A stretch of 54,450 nt of DNA, taken from NCBI GenBank assembly GCA_017527415.1, contig JAFXQA010000011.1:1-54450 (forward strand), in the 5' to 3' direction. Numbering within the stretch: the first letter of the stretch is position 1; the number at the start of each line of letters is the position of its first letter. Positions 17,906 through 25,638 of this stretch are shown one piece after another. The translations under genes were made by a program, and so were the position numbers. The notes under the pieces were generated by a model. The model saw only the letters and a program-made list of their open reading frames with translations. It did not search any database and was not told where the DNA came from. Origin of the DNA: Bacteroidales bacterium (GTDB lineage: Bacteria; Bacteroidota; Bacteroidia; Bacteroidales; UBA932).

Positions 17906-18573
17906 TTCTTCCTGCGGATACTGCGCAGTTCGTGAGTATCGGTGGTGATGACCATCTCGATCTTCCTGTTGGAAGACGATGAGGTTATCACCACCTTCGC
18001 GTTTGCGAAGGCATCTCCCGCCAGAAAGGCGGTGATCGCTTCGTTCCTGTCGGTGAAGACAGGGCCGATTGTTTTTGAACAGATGCCCTTGAGGCCCCTG
18101 TAGGCCACTTTTTCCGATTCCATTGCCCGGGTGATGTATTCCTGCATGATGTCTATGTATGCGGGAAGGTAAACCAGTTCGTCGCCCCCGGTCATTACCG
18201 CAGGGGCGATGGGGATGCGCACCACGTCGAAGCCCTGCTTGAGCTGGTCCTCGTTTTCCGGGTTGCCGCCTTTGGTCAGGGTCATGTATGTGAAATCGTT
18301 GTCGAAGGTGAAGCGGACGAAATAATAGAGGTCGGTGTTGCGGTCTTTGTTATAGTCCGCCACGGAGCAGAATTCATAGGGGGATACCATCCAGCGGCTG
18401 GATATCTCTTCCTTCAGCACTATGTCGAACATCTGCCCTCCGGTGAGTACGACGCGCGTCGTGCGGGACGGGAAGTCCTCCAGGCGGGCCCTCCGGGTAT
18501 AGACCCTGCCCTCGCCGTAGGCGCATATCTGACAGAACGCCAGCAATGCAATCACCAAATATTTTCTTAACAT
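17902..18573 (-). CDS. Conserved hypothetical exported protein
   Basis: A 223-residue protein starting MLRKYLVIALLAFCQICAYGEG, an apparent signal peptide, hence periplasmic or outer-membrane. The mature part holds an N-terminal segment RARLEDFPSRTTRVVLTGGQMFD, an aromatic middle (EFCSVADYNKDRNTDLYYFVRFTF), and a basic C-terminus (HELRSIRRKN). I do not recognise a family. ATG 18573 is chosen because it gives the signal peptide and follows a TAAATTTG box by 14 bases; the longer in-frame upstream extension overlaps dnaX and its promoter. The gene converges with the PUL and diverges from dnaX. Confidence 0.65.
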   Translation of the reverse strand: MLRKYLVIALLAFCQICAYGEGRVYTRRARLEDFPSRTTRVVLTGGQMFDIVLKEEISSRWMVSPYEFCSVADYNKDRNTDLYYFVRFTFDNDFTYMTLTKGGNPENEDQLKQGFDVVRIPIAPAVMTGGDELVYLPAYIDIMQEYITRAMESEKVAYRGLKGICSKTIGPVFTDRNEAITAFLAGDAFANAKVVITSSSSNRKIEMVITTDTHELRSIRRKN

Positions 18574-18587
18574 CGCTCTCACGGAGG

Positions 18588-18616
18588 CAAATTTACACTT
18601 TATTTTATTATTTTTG
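18588..18616. promoter_or_regulatory. Back-to-back -7 boxes of dnaX (+) and the 17902-18573 gene (-)
   Basis: TATTTTTG at 18609-18616 on the plus strand ends 6 bases before the dnaX ATG. TAAATTTG on the minus strand (18595 down to 18588) ends 14 bases before the divergent ATG. Both match TAnnTTTG. The boxes are only 13 bases apart, so the two polymerase footprints would overlap. No convincing TTTG -33 box is seen for either. Confidence 0.5.
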
Positions 18617-18622
18617 TAAACT

Positions 18623-20479
18623 ATGAGTGAGTATATAGTTTCTGCACGCAAGTACCGTCCGGATTCTTTCGAAACACTGATCGGACAGGACAATATAGCC
18701 AGGACGCTGAAGAATTCGATTCTTCGTGGTCAGCTGGCGCACGCCTATCTGTTCTGCGGCCCCAGGGGCGTCGGTAAGACCAGCACGGCACGTATCTTCG
18801 CAAAAACGATCAACTGCATGCATCCGTCTGCAAATATGGAGCCATGCGGCGAGTGCGAATCCTGCGTGTCGTTCGCGGAAGGCAGGTCCTATTGCATCTA
18901 TGAGCTCGATGCGGCCTCCAACAACAGTGTCGAGGATATCAAGACCCTGATGGAGAAGGTGCAGATTCCTCCTCAGGTCGGCAACTATAGCGTCTACATC
19001 ATCGACGAGGTCCACATGCTCAGCCAGGCGGCCTTCAACGCCTTCCTCAAAACCCTTGAAGAACCCCCGTCATACGCCATTTTCATCCTCTGCACCACCG
19101 AGAAGCACAAGGTGCTCCCCACCATCCTTTCCCGCTGCCAAACCTACGACTTCAACCGTATCGGCATCTCCGACATGGTTCGCAACCTGCGCGGCATCGC
19201 GGACAAAGAGGGAGTGAAGGTGGATGATGAATCCCTGCACGTGATAGCCCAGAAGGCGGATGGCGCCATGCGTGACGCGCTTACCATTTTCGATCAGACC
19301 GTGGCATTCTGCGGCAACGACATCCACTATGCGGATGTGATCCGCAATCTTGGGGTGCTGGACTACGACTACAGTTTCAAATTGGTCGGGAATTTCCTGG
19401 CAAAAGATTATGCCTCCGCCCTGCTTGCTTTTGACGACATACTCTCCAAAGGTTTCAATGCACTGCATTTCGTATCTGCACTCGGCGAGCATTTTCGCAA
19501 TCTGCTGGTAGCACGTACCGGTGGCCTGGATTCGCTTCTGGACCTGCCGGATTCGCTAAAGAACCGTTATCGCGAGCAGGCGGCCAAGTGCAGCCTGAAG
19601 TTTATCTACGACGCGCTCGGCATCACCACCGCATGCGAAGCCGGCTACAAGGCCAGCACTAACCAGCGGCTCCATATAGAGTATGCGTTGATGAAGCTGG
19701 CATTCCTGGGCGGTTTGCCGGAATCGGCCGTAGTGGAGTCTGCTCCTGCCGCGGCCCCTGCTGCAACCATGGCAGCTAAGCCGTTGAATATCAGCGATAA
19801 AGCCACATCCCTCCCAGCTGAAAACAAGGGGGAGACTAAGGTTCAAAGTGCTGATAATCAACTAGATAGCCGCCATGCCCAAAAGCCTGCCGCCGGCGAT
19901 GTCATGGAGTTGCTGGATATTGAAGAGCTTGAGAAACCTGCTCCGGCACCCGAGCCGGCAAAAAAGCGGTCGTCCAGGGCAAAGGCCGTGATGTCCGGGC
20001 TGCTGGCAGGAGATGCTGCGGAGGGAGTATCCCCTGACGGAGCATTTTCCCGGAACGGGTCGCAAGGCGACGCGGAGGCTGGGGATACTCCCTCCGCAGA
20101 CCAACTACCGTCCGACGATACGCTACGCGAAAAATGGCCCGACCTTGTGAAAGAATGCTCTTCTGGCAAGCCTCGTCTGGAGAATGCCCTTGCGAACGCG
20201 GCCCTGAGTTTCGAGGAGGGCGACGGCTTCAAGACCGTATATTTCGAGGTGACCAACGAAGCCCAGAAGAAATGGATAGAAAATGGACTGCTCCGTACCA
20301 TGGAGAATAGTTTCGCCCGAATCCTTGGAAACGGGAAGGTCCGCCTGGGCATCACGGTCAAGCCTTCTGAAGAAATTGAGAAAAAAGTTTACATGCCTGC
20401 CGAAAAGGCACAGGAATTGATGAATACCAACCCCGAAGTCCTGCATTTGGTAAAGGACCTCGGACTTGATGCTAATTAG
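18623..20479 (+). CDS. dnaX: DNA polymerase III subunits gamma/tau
   Basis: Clamp-loader ATPase and replisome organiser, 618 residues. The AAA+ module has Walker [10 protein letters not shown] (46-54), a four-Cys zinc site (C-N-C...CGECESC), Walker B in IIDEVHML and a sensor SRC. Collar domain III follows to about residue 370. A low-complexity, Ala/Pro/Glu-rich linker occupies about 370-505, and a conserved C-terminal domain ([23 protein letters not shown]) matches the polymerase-binding end found in this phylum. The linker carries an in-frame palindromic element at residues ~465-492 that is shared with dnaG. No obvious slippery A-run for gamma/tau frameshifting was noticed. lptB follows 8 bases later, suggesting co-transcription. 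Confidence 0.96.
   Translation: MSEYIVSARKYRPDSFETLIGQDNIARTLKNSILRGQLAHAYLFCGPRGVGKTSTARIFAKTINCMHPSANMEPCGECESCVSFAEGRSYCIYELDAASNNSVEDIKTLMEKVQIPPQVGNYSVYIIDEVHMLSQAAFNAFLKTLEEPPSYAIFILCTTEKHKVLPTILSRCQTYDFNRIGISDMVRNLRGIADKEGVKVDDESLHVIAQKADGAMRDALTIFDQTVAFCGNDIHYADVIRNLGVLDYDYSFKLVGNFLAKDYASALLAFDDILSKGFNALHFVSALGEHFRNLLVARTGGLDSLLDLPDSLKNRYREQAAKCSLKFIYDALGITTACEAGYKASTNQRLHIEYALMKLAFLGGLPESAVVESAPAAAPAATMAAKPLNISDKATSLPAENKGETKVQSADNQLDSRHAQKPAAGDVMELLDIEELEKPAPAPEPAKKRSSRAKAVMSGLLAGDAAEGVSPDGAFSRNGSQGDAEAGDTPSADQLPSDDTLREKWPDLVKECSSGKPRLENALANAALSFEEGDGFKTVYFEVTNEAQKKWIENGLLRTMENSFARILGNGKVRLGITVKPSEEIEKKVYMPAEKAQELMNTNPEVLHLVKDLGLDAN
20016..20099 (+). repeat. In-frame palindromic element, dnaX copy
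   Basis: Perfect 19-bp inverted arms, CTGCGGAGGGAGTATCCCC at 20016-20034 and its reverse complement at 20081-20099, flank a 46-nt loop. The loop contains the same 38-nt core as dnaG (20039-20076), with hairpins CCCG-GAA-CGGG and GTCGC-AAG-GCGAC. It is read in the same frame as in dnaG, giving [13 protein letters not shown]. The arms do not match the dnaG arms, yet are perfectly complementary to each other. Confidence 0.87.
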
Positions 20480-20487
20480 TTGAGCAA

Positions 20488-21279
20488 ATGAAACTCCGTT
20501 GCGAAAATCTGGTAAAGAAATACGGCGTGCGCACCGTCGTGAAGGGTGTGTCGATGGAAGTGAACCAGGGTGAAATCGTCGGTTTCCTCGGTCCCAACGG
20601 CGCTGGCAAGACCACCAGTTTCTATATGATTACCGGGCAGATAGTGCCGAACGAAGGGCGCATTTTCATAGATGATGAGGAACTCACTGGTCTGCCCATG
20701 TACAAGCGTGCCCAGAAGGGAGTTGGCTATCTCCCGCAGGAGGCATCTGTATTCCGTCGCCTGAGTGTGGAAGACAATATCCTCTCCGTCATGGAAATGA
20801 CCGGCATGAGCAAAGCCGCACGTAAGGAGAGGATGGAACAGCTTATAAGCGAATTCAACCTTACCAAGGTGCGGAAAAACCTTGGAATCCAGCTTTCCGG
20901 AGGTGAGCGCCGCCGCTGCGAAATTGCCCGTGCGCTGGCCATAGACCCCAAATTCATACTGCTGGACGAGCCTTTCGCAGGTGTGGATCCTATCGCCGTG
21001 GAAGACATCCAGTATATTATAGCGAAACTGAAATACCGCAATATCGGCGTCATTATCACCGACCATAATGTTGGTGAAACCCTTGCCATTACCGACCGTG
21101 CATACCTGCTTTACGAGGGAACTATCCTCCAGCAGGGGACTCCCGAGGCGCTGGCGGGCGATGAGGACGTACGTACCAAATATCTTGGCTCGGGATTCGT
21201 GCTCAAACGCTCCGTTTCCGTGGAGCGCGCCCAAAGGGAGCATGCCGAGATGATTGCCGCACAGAAAAAGGAGGAATAG
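20488..21279 (+). CDS. lptB: LPS export ABC transporter ATP-binding protein LptB
   Basis: Cytoplasmic ATPase that powers lipopolysaccharide extraction from the inner membrane with LptF/G. The 263-residue protein has Walker [10 protein letters not shown] (35-43), a Q-loop ([18 protein letters not shown]), signature LSGGERRR, Walker [14 protein letters not shown] and a switch His in [10 protein letters not shown]. The sequence [15 protein letters not shown] is diagnostic of LptB rather than other ABC ATPases. The C-terminal ~30 residues (charged, KKEE end) extend slightly past the E. coli protein. It starts 8 bases after dnaX and 2 bases before the response regulator. Confidence 0.95.
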   Translation: MKLRCENLVKKYGVRTVVKGVSMEVNQGEIVGFLGPNGAGKTTSFYMITGQIVPNEGRIFIDDEELTGLPMYKRAQKGVGYLPQEASVFRRLSVEDNILSVMEMTGMSKAARKERMEQLISEFNLTKVRKNLGIQLSGGERRRCEIARALAIDPKFILLDEPFAGVDPIAVEDIQYIIAKLKYRNIGVIITDHNVGETLAITDRAYLLYEGTILQQGTPEALAGDEDVRTKYLGSGFVLKRSVSVERAQREHAEMIAAQKKEE

Positions 21280-21281
21280 GA

Positions 21282-22427
21282 ATGAAAATACTTGTTGTCG
21301 ACGATGAACGTGCCATACGTAACTCGCTGAAAGAGATACTCGGTGATGAAGGCTACGATGTGGACCTTGCCGAAGATGGTGCTCAGGGAATAGACGCCCT
21401 TGGCAGGGAGCACTATGACGTGGTGTTCTGCGATATCAAGATGCCGGTCAAGGATGGGGGAGAGGTTCTGGACTACGTTCGTGAGGAGGGCATAGATTCG
21501 GCCGTCATCATGATTACAGGCCACGGAGATATAGAAACTGCCGTAGAATTCATAAAGAAGGGGGCCTTCGATTTCATACAGAAGCCTTTGGACCTGAACC
21601 GCATACTGATTACGGTGAAGAATGCTGCTGAACGCACCACCCTCGTCAAGGATAACAAAGTGTTGAAGAAGAAGGTTTACGGTCAGCAGATGGTGGGATC
21701 TTCCGCCGCACTCCAGCAGATCAGGGACATGATAGCAAAGGTGGCCCCCACCGATGCACGCGTGCTTATAACCGGCGCCAACGGTACCGGGAAGGAACTC
21801 GTGGCGCGCAGTCTTCATCAACAGAGTGAGCGCAGCGCAATGCCATACATAGAAGTCAACTGTGCCGCCATCCCTTCGGAGCTCATAGAAAGCGAACTGT
21901 TCGGGCATGAGAAAGGATCCTTCACTTCCGCCATCAAGCAGCACAAGGGCAAGTTCGAGCAGGCGGATGGAGGCACCCTGTTCCTCGACGAGATAGGGGA
22001 TATGTCGCTGGCCGCCCAGGCAAAAGTGCTCCGGGTGCTGCAGGAGAAGAAGCTGTCCCGTGTCGGTTCCGACAAAGATATTCAGGTGGACGTACGCGTG
22101 ATAGCAGCCACCAATAAGGACCTGCTCAAGGAAATAGAAGAGAAACGTTTCCGTGAAGACCTCTATCACCGCCTGAGCGTCATACTTATAAAGGTGCCCG
22201 ACCTGGATGACCGCAAGGAGGATATACCCGAACTTGTGGATTACTTCGTGGAACAGGTTTGTGCCGAAAGCGGCAAGAGCAAGGTCAGCTTCAGCCAGGA
22301 AGCCATCAAGTTGCTCCAGGCAAGGCACTGGCCCGGCAACATCCGGGAACTCCGTAATGTGGTGGAACGCCTGCTTATCCTGGGCGGCAACCCCGTTTCT
22401 GCAAAAGACATAAAAGATTTCGTATGA
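21282..22427 (+). CDS. Sigma-54-type response regulator (REC plus AAA+), no DNA-binding domain
   Basis: The 381-residue protein has an N-terminal receiver with phospho-acceptor Asp51 (VVFCDIKMPVKDGG) and Lys in FIQKPLDLNR. The NtrC-type AAA+ domain has Walker A in GANGTGKE, Walker B in TLFLDEIGD and the arginine-finger region VRVIAATNKDL. The sigma-54 contact loop, usually GAFTGA, reads GSFTSA. The protein stops at AKDIKDFV just after the AAA+ lid, so the Fis-type helix-turn-helix is absent. This short form is seen in Bacteroidota NtrX-like regulators. A likely partner is the NtrY-like kinase at 25635-29042, four kilobases downstream. The gene's last bases overlap cmk (ATGA). Confidence 0.88.
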   Translation: MKILVVDDERAIRNSLKEILGDEGYDVDLAEDGAQGIDALGREHYDVVFCDIKMPVKDGGEVLDYVREEGIDSAVIMITGHGDIETAVEFIKKGAFDFIQKPLDLNRILITVKNAAERTTLVKDNKVLKKKVYGQQMVGSSAALQQIRDMIAKVAPTDARVLITGANGTGKELVARSLHQQSERSAMPYIEVNCAAIPSELIESELFGHEKGSFTSAIKQHKGKFEQADGGTLFLDEIGDMSLAAQAKVLRVLQEKKLSRVGSDKDIQVDVRVIAATNKDLLKEIEEKRFREDLYHRLSVILIKVPDLDDRKEDIPELVDYFVEQVCAESGKSKVSFSQEAIKLLQARHWPGNIRELRNVVERLLILGGNPVSAKDIKDFV

Positions 22428-23128
22428 TATCAGTACCCGACATCATCATCGCCGTGGACGGCTGGTCCTCTACCGGCAAAAGTACTTTCGCAAAGCTTGT
22501 GGCCAAACAGTTCGGATTCCTTTATCTGGATTCCGGCGCAATGTACAGGGGCGTGACCCTGCTTGCCATGGAGAAGGGCCTGATTGGCCCGGAAGGCATC
22601 GATGAGCCCAGGCTCAAGGCTGCCCTGGATGATGGCTTCGACCTTCATTTCGAGCGTCCCGACGATGGCGCCACCCGCCTTTTCAGCGGCGAACGCGACA
22701 TCGAGAAGGAAATCCGTACCATGGAAGTATCTTCGTTTGTGAGTCCTGTCTCTGCCGTTCCTTTCGTGCGCAGCTGGGTGGATGAGCGCCTGCATGCATT
22801 CAGTATCAAAGGCCGTGTGATCATGGACGGACGCGACATCGGCACTACCGTTTTCCCTGCGGCCGAACTGAAGATTTTCATGACTGCCAGCGACGAAGTG
22901 CGTGCCCGGCGCCGTTTCGACGAACTCCAGATGAAGGGCACTCCTGCCACGATGGAGGAGGTGATGAAAAACCTGAAGGAACGCGATTATATCGATTCGC
23001 ACCGTGCCACTTCTCCACTCAGGAGAGCGGACGATGCTTTCGAACTCGACAATTCAGACATGAATCTCCATGAAGAACTTGTTTGGATCCAGGGCCTGAT
23101 GCAGGGCAAGTTTGGCATCCTTGGCTGA
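22424..23128 (+). CDS. cmk: Cytidylate kinase
   Basis: Phosphorylates CMP and dCMP to the diphosphates in pyrimidine nucleotide supply. The 234-residue protein carries the P-loop AVDGWSSTGKSTFAK, YLDSGAMYRG in the nucleotide-binding region, MDGRDIGTTVFP, and the lid-region basic residues in RARRRFDEL and ERDYIDSHRATSPLRRADDA. Length is normal. Its ATG overlaps the regulator stop (ATGA at 22424-22427), and its own stop shares one base with the ispH start. The cmk-ispH order is common in Bacteroidota. Confidence 0.95.
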   Translation: MISVPDIIIAVDGWSSTGKSTFAKLVAKQFGFLYLDSGAMYRGVTLLAMEKGLIGPEGIDEPRLKAALDDGFDLHFERPDDGATRLFSGERDIEKEIRTMEVSSFVSPVSAVPFVRSWVDERLHAFSIKGRVIMDGRDIGTTVFPAAELKIFMTASDEVRARRRFDELQMKGTPATMEEVMKNLKERDYIDSHRATSPLRRADDAFELDNSDMNLHEELVWIQGLMQGKFGILG

Positions 23129-24096
23129 TGACCGTAGAGATAGATAGGAATTCCGGTTTCTGCAAAGGAGTCATCCGGGCCATAGACGGTGCGGAGAAAC
23201 TTCTGGCGGAGGACGGGGTCCTGTATTCTCTCGGGGCTATCGTGCACAACGAAGCCGAATTGGCGCGGCTCCGGCAGAAGGGTCTGTGCACGCTGGTCTC
23301 CCTGCATTCCCCCATAGGGAGTTCGGCTTTGCCTCACCCCACCATCGACTTTGTCGACGGTCCCCCCGCTTCCGTGCCGCGGGTGGCACGTCCCCAGGGG
23401 GGAATGCAGGGAGACCGGCCGATTCTGCTGATCCGAGCGCACGGAGAACCGCCCCAGACTTACCGCCTGGCACGGGAGAAAGGATTCGAGGTGGTGGATT
23501 TCACCTGCCCGGTGGTGCTGAACATACAGAAAAGCATACGGGAGGCGTGGCAGGCCGGGAGGCCGGACGGGCAGATAGTCATCTTCGGAAAGATAGGTCA
23601 TGCAGAGGTCCTGGGCCTCGTGGGGCAGGTGGACGGAAAGGCCGTAGTGGTGGAAAGCCTGGCCCAATTGAAGGATGCGATCTCATCGGGAGCGATCGAT
23701 ATTACCCGGCGGGTGGACATCTTTTCGCAGACCACAAAGAGCCCGGTCGAATACGAAGAGTTGTGCGCGTATCTTTTCGGCCGCATGGCCTCAAAGGGGC
23801 TTCTGACAGTGCATAATACCATCTGTCGCCAGGTGGCCTCCCGGCATAGGGAACTGTCGGATTTCGCGCGTGGACACGATGTGATTGTGTTCGTGGCCGG
23901 GCGGGAAAGTTCGAACGGCAAAGTCCTGAGTGAACTGTGCAAAAGCGCGAATCAGCGTACATATAACATCGGTTCGGCTTCCGAACTGGACCCTGCCTGG
24001 TTCGGGGCGGATGATTCCGTCGGCGTGTGCGGAGCCACGTCCACGCCCAAGTGGCTGCTGGAAGAAGTGGCCGGGGCAATCAAAAATTTGCATTAG
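23128..24096 (+). CDS. ispH: 4-hydroxy-3-methylbut-2-enyl diphosphate reductase IspH, with palindromic insert
   Basis: Last step of the MEP isoprenoid pathway: reduces HMBPP to IPP and DMAPP with an iron-sulfur cluster. The three cluster cysteines are C12 (GFCKGV), C127 (FTCPVV) and C233 (NTICRQV). Other marks are RAHGEPP, KIGHAEVLG, SQTTKSP and GATSTPKWLLE. The protein has 322 residues, about 30 more than usual. The excess sits between GLCTL and ILLIRAHGEPP (residues ~55-97), where the family normally has a short stretch, and coincides with a long palindrome (23292-23419). ATG 23128 is preferred to the in-frame 23083 start, which lies inside cmk. The insert is in frame and the active-site residues are intact, so function is probably kept. 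Confidence 0.92.
   Translation: MTVEIDRNSGFCKGVIRAIDGAEKLLAEDGVLYSLGAIVHNEAELARLRQKGLCTLVSLHSPIGSSALPHPTIDFVDGPPASVPRVARPQGGMQGDRPILLIRAHGEPPQTYRLAREKGFEVVDFTCPVVLNIQKSIREAWQAGRPDGQIVIFGKIGHAEVLGLVGQVDGKAVVVESLAQLKDAISSGAIDITRRVDIFSQTTKSPVEYEELCAYLFGRMASKGLLTVHNTICRQVASRHRELSDFARGHDVIVFVAGRESSNGKVLSELCKSANQRTYNIGSASELDPAWFGADDSVGVCGATSTPKWLLEEVAGAIKNLH
23292..23419 (+). repeat. Palindromic element inside ispH
   Basis: Arms 23295-23313 (GGTCTCCCTGCATTCCCCC) and 23398-23416 are perfect 19-bp inverted repeats. Three more outer positions pair to 23292/23419 with one G-T pair. The 84-nt loop contains two small hairpins, TCGAC-TTT-GTCGA and CGTGCC-GCGGGT-GGCACG. The plan (long arms around two tandem hairpins) matches the dnaG/dnaX element, but the core sequence differs. 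It is read through in frame and explains the ~30 extra residues of this IspH. Confidence 0.8.
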
Positions 24097-24131
24097 TCCG
24101 GCAGAATCCTTATTTTTGCACGTTATATTTG
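24087..24131 (+). promoter_or_regulatory. efp promoter
   Basis: TTTG at 24087-24090, a 20-base spacer, then TATTTTTG at 24111-24118 is a textbook Bacteroidota -33/-7 promoter. A second -7-like box, TATATTTG, sits at 24124-24131. efp starts at 24154, leaving a ~30-base leader from the first box. The -33 box overlaps the 3' end of ispH. Confidence 0.75.
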
Positions 24132-24153
24132 AAATTGATTAACAGATATTTAT

Positions 24154-24717
24154 ATGGCAACAACAGCTGATTTCAAGAACGGCCTCTACCTCAATTTCAA
24201 CGGTAAGCCTTGCATGATCGTATGGTTCCAGCATGTCAAACCCGGCAAGGGCCCCGCTTTCGTGAAGACTAAACTCCGCAACCTCGAGAACGGCCGCATC
24301 CTCGAAAATACTTTCACCGCCGGTGCAAAGATCGAGACCATCAATGTTGAACGTCGTCCCTATCAGTTCCTTTATGGCGACGAGGACGGCTTCAACTTCA
24401 TGCACGAAGAGACCTACGAGCAGATCCACCTTCCCCACGACGTGGTTGAGAATTCCGACCTCATGAAGGAAGGCCAGCACGTGGAGATGATGTTCGTGGC
24501 AGACGAAGAGCGCTGCCTTACCTGCGAACTTCCCACCTACGTGACCCTCGAAGTCACTTACGCCGAGCCCGCCGTGAAGGGCAACACCGCATCCACCTCC
24601 GCCCTCAAGGAAGTTACCCTCGAGACCGGGGCGAAGATCATGGTTCCCCTCTTCATCAACCAGGGCGACGTGATCACGGTGAACACCACCGACCGCAGCT
24701 ACGGCCAGCGCGTGTAA
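24154..24717 (+). CDS. efp: Elongation factor P
   Basis: Translation factor that relieves ribosome stalling at proline runs by binding between the P and E sites. The 187-residue protein has the expected three beta-barrel domains. The modifiable loop reads KPGKGPAF with Lys32 at the tip. The C-terminal domain holds MVPLFINQGDVITVNTTDRSYGQRV, a clear EF-P end. No dedicated lysine-modifying enzyme is encoded nearby. It has its own strong promoter (24087-24118). A 42-base gap separates it from the DUF4783 gene. Confidence 0.97.
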   Translation: MATTADFKNGLYLNFNGKPCMIVWFQHVKPGKGPAFVKTKLRNLENGRILENTFTAGAKIETINVERRPYQFLYGDEDGFNFMHEETYEQIHLPHDVVENSDLMKEGQHVEMMFVADEERCLTCELPTYVTLEVTYAEPAVKGNTASTSALKEVTLETGAKIMVPLFINQGDVITVNTTDRSYGQRV

Positions 24718-24759
24718 CTTCACCGTTTTGGCGCAAATTTTGCAAAACTGACAGGACGT

Positions 24760-25167
24760 ATGCAATTCAGGTTCAAGACATTCATTGCAGCGTCCTGTTT
24801 TCTTTTAGCCACTTTTGGAGCGAAGGCCCAAAGCGGGAGTTACGACGTATTCGTACCCATCTCCAAATATCTGGCACAGGGTAACGCGGAAGCCCTTTCG
24901 GCTTGGTTCTCAGACAATCTCGACATCACCGTTCTGCAGAAGGGAGGCAACTCCAGCAAGGTGCAGGCAAAGCAGATAGTCTCCGGATTCTTCAATTCGC
25001 ATACCCCCCGTTCTTTCGAGGTTACCTACACGGCCGGACGGGCCAACATGAAATATGCGGTCGGCAACCTGAGTGCCGGAGGCGAAACCTATCTGGTGAC
25101 GATTTTCGTTTATTGTACGGACGATAAGAACCAGATCCAGCAATTCAAGATAGAGCGAGTCCAATAG
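24760..25167 (+). CDS. DUF4783-type exported protein
   Basis: A 135-residue protein with a signal peptide (MQFRFKTFIAASCFLLATFGAKAQ) followed by a single compact domain: SYDVFVPISKYLAQGNAEAL, WFSDNLDITVL, SKVQAKQIVSGFFNSH, ending YLVTIFVYCTDDKNQIQQFKIERVQ. This matches the DUF4783 family, an NTF2-like small fold of unknown function that in Bacteroidota lies next to rlmH. It ends directly before rlmH (TAG then ATG at 25168), so the two are surely co-transcribed. Location is periplasmic or outer-membrane by its signal peptide. No catalytic residues can be proposed. Confidence 0.85.
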   Translation: MQFRFKTFIAASCFLLATFGAKAQSGSYDVFVPISKYLAQGNAEALSAWFSDNLDITVLQKGGNSSKVQAKQIVSGFFNSHTPRSFEVTYTAGRANMKYAVGNLSAGGETYLVTIFVYCTDDKNQIQQFKIERVQ

Positions 25168-25638
25168 ATGAAACTTATGCTGGTCACAGTCGGCAAGACG
25201 GACGTGCCGTGGGTGCGGGAAGGGCTGCAGTTATATGCGGCCCGTCTTCAGCATTATACTCGTTTCGAAATCAAGGAAATACCTGAGCTGAAAAATGCCG
25301 GAGCTCTTGGCGAGGATCAGATCAAGGCTAAAGAAGGGGCGCTTATCCTCAAGGAAACAGAAGGGACAGAAATGATCCTTCTCGACGAGCATGGCAAAGA
25401 ATACCGCTCACTTGATTTCGCAAAAGAAATACAGAATCGCCTTAACCGCGGGGGCAGGGATATCAGTTTTGTCATTGGCGGGGCCTATGGCTTCTCGCGC
25501 GATGTATATGACAAGGCTGCCGGAAAGCTGTCCCTCAGTAAAATGACTTTTTCTCACCAGATGGTAAGGGTTATCTTTGCTGAACAGCTTTACAGGGCGT
25601 TTACTATTGTCAAAGGAGAACCTTATCACCACGAATGA
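25168..25638 (+). CDS. rlmH: 23S rRNA (pseudouridine1915-N3)-methyltransferase RlmH
   Basis: SPOUT-class methyltransferase that methylates pseudouridine 1915 in helix 69 of 23S rRNA, on assembled 70S ribosomes. The 156-residue protein has the family marks MILLDEHGKEYRSLDFA, the trefoil-knot SAM-binding FVIGGAYGF, and the C-terminal SKMTFSHQMVRVIFAEQLYRA followed by GEPYHHE. Length is standard. It is packed between DUF4783 (no gap) and the large histidine kinase, whose ATG overlaps its stop (ATGA at 25635-25638). Confidence 0.96.
   Translation: MKLMLVTVGKTDVPWVREGLQLYAARLQHYTRFEIKEIPELKNAGALGEDQIKAKEGALILKETEGTEMILLDEHGKEYRSLDFAKEIQNRLNRGGRDISFVIGGAYGFSRDVYDKAAGKLSLSKMTFSHQMVRVIFAEQLYRAFTIVKGEPYHHE

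Noticed and set aside
23083..23127. N-terminal extension of IspH from ATG 23083
   Set aside because: It lies inside cmk and adds 15 residues not seen in the family; ATG 23128 gives the usual MTVEIDRNSGFC start.
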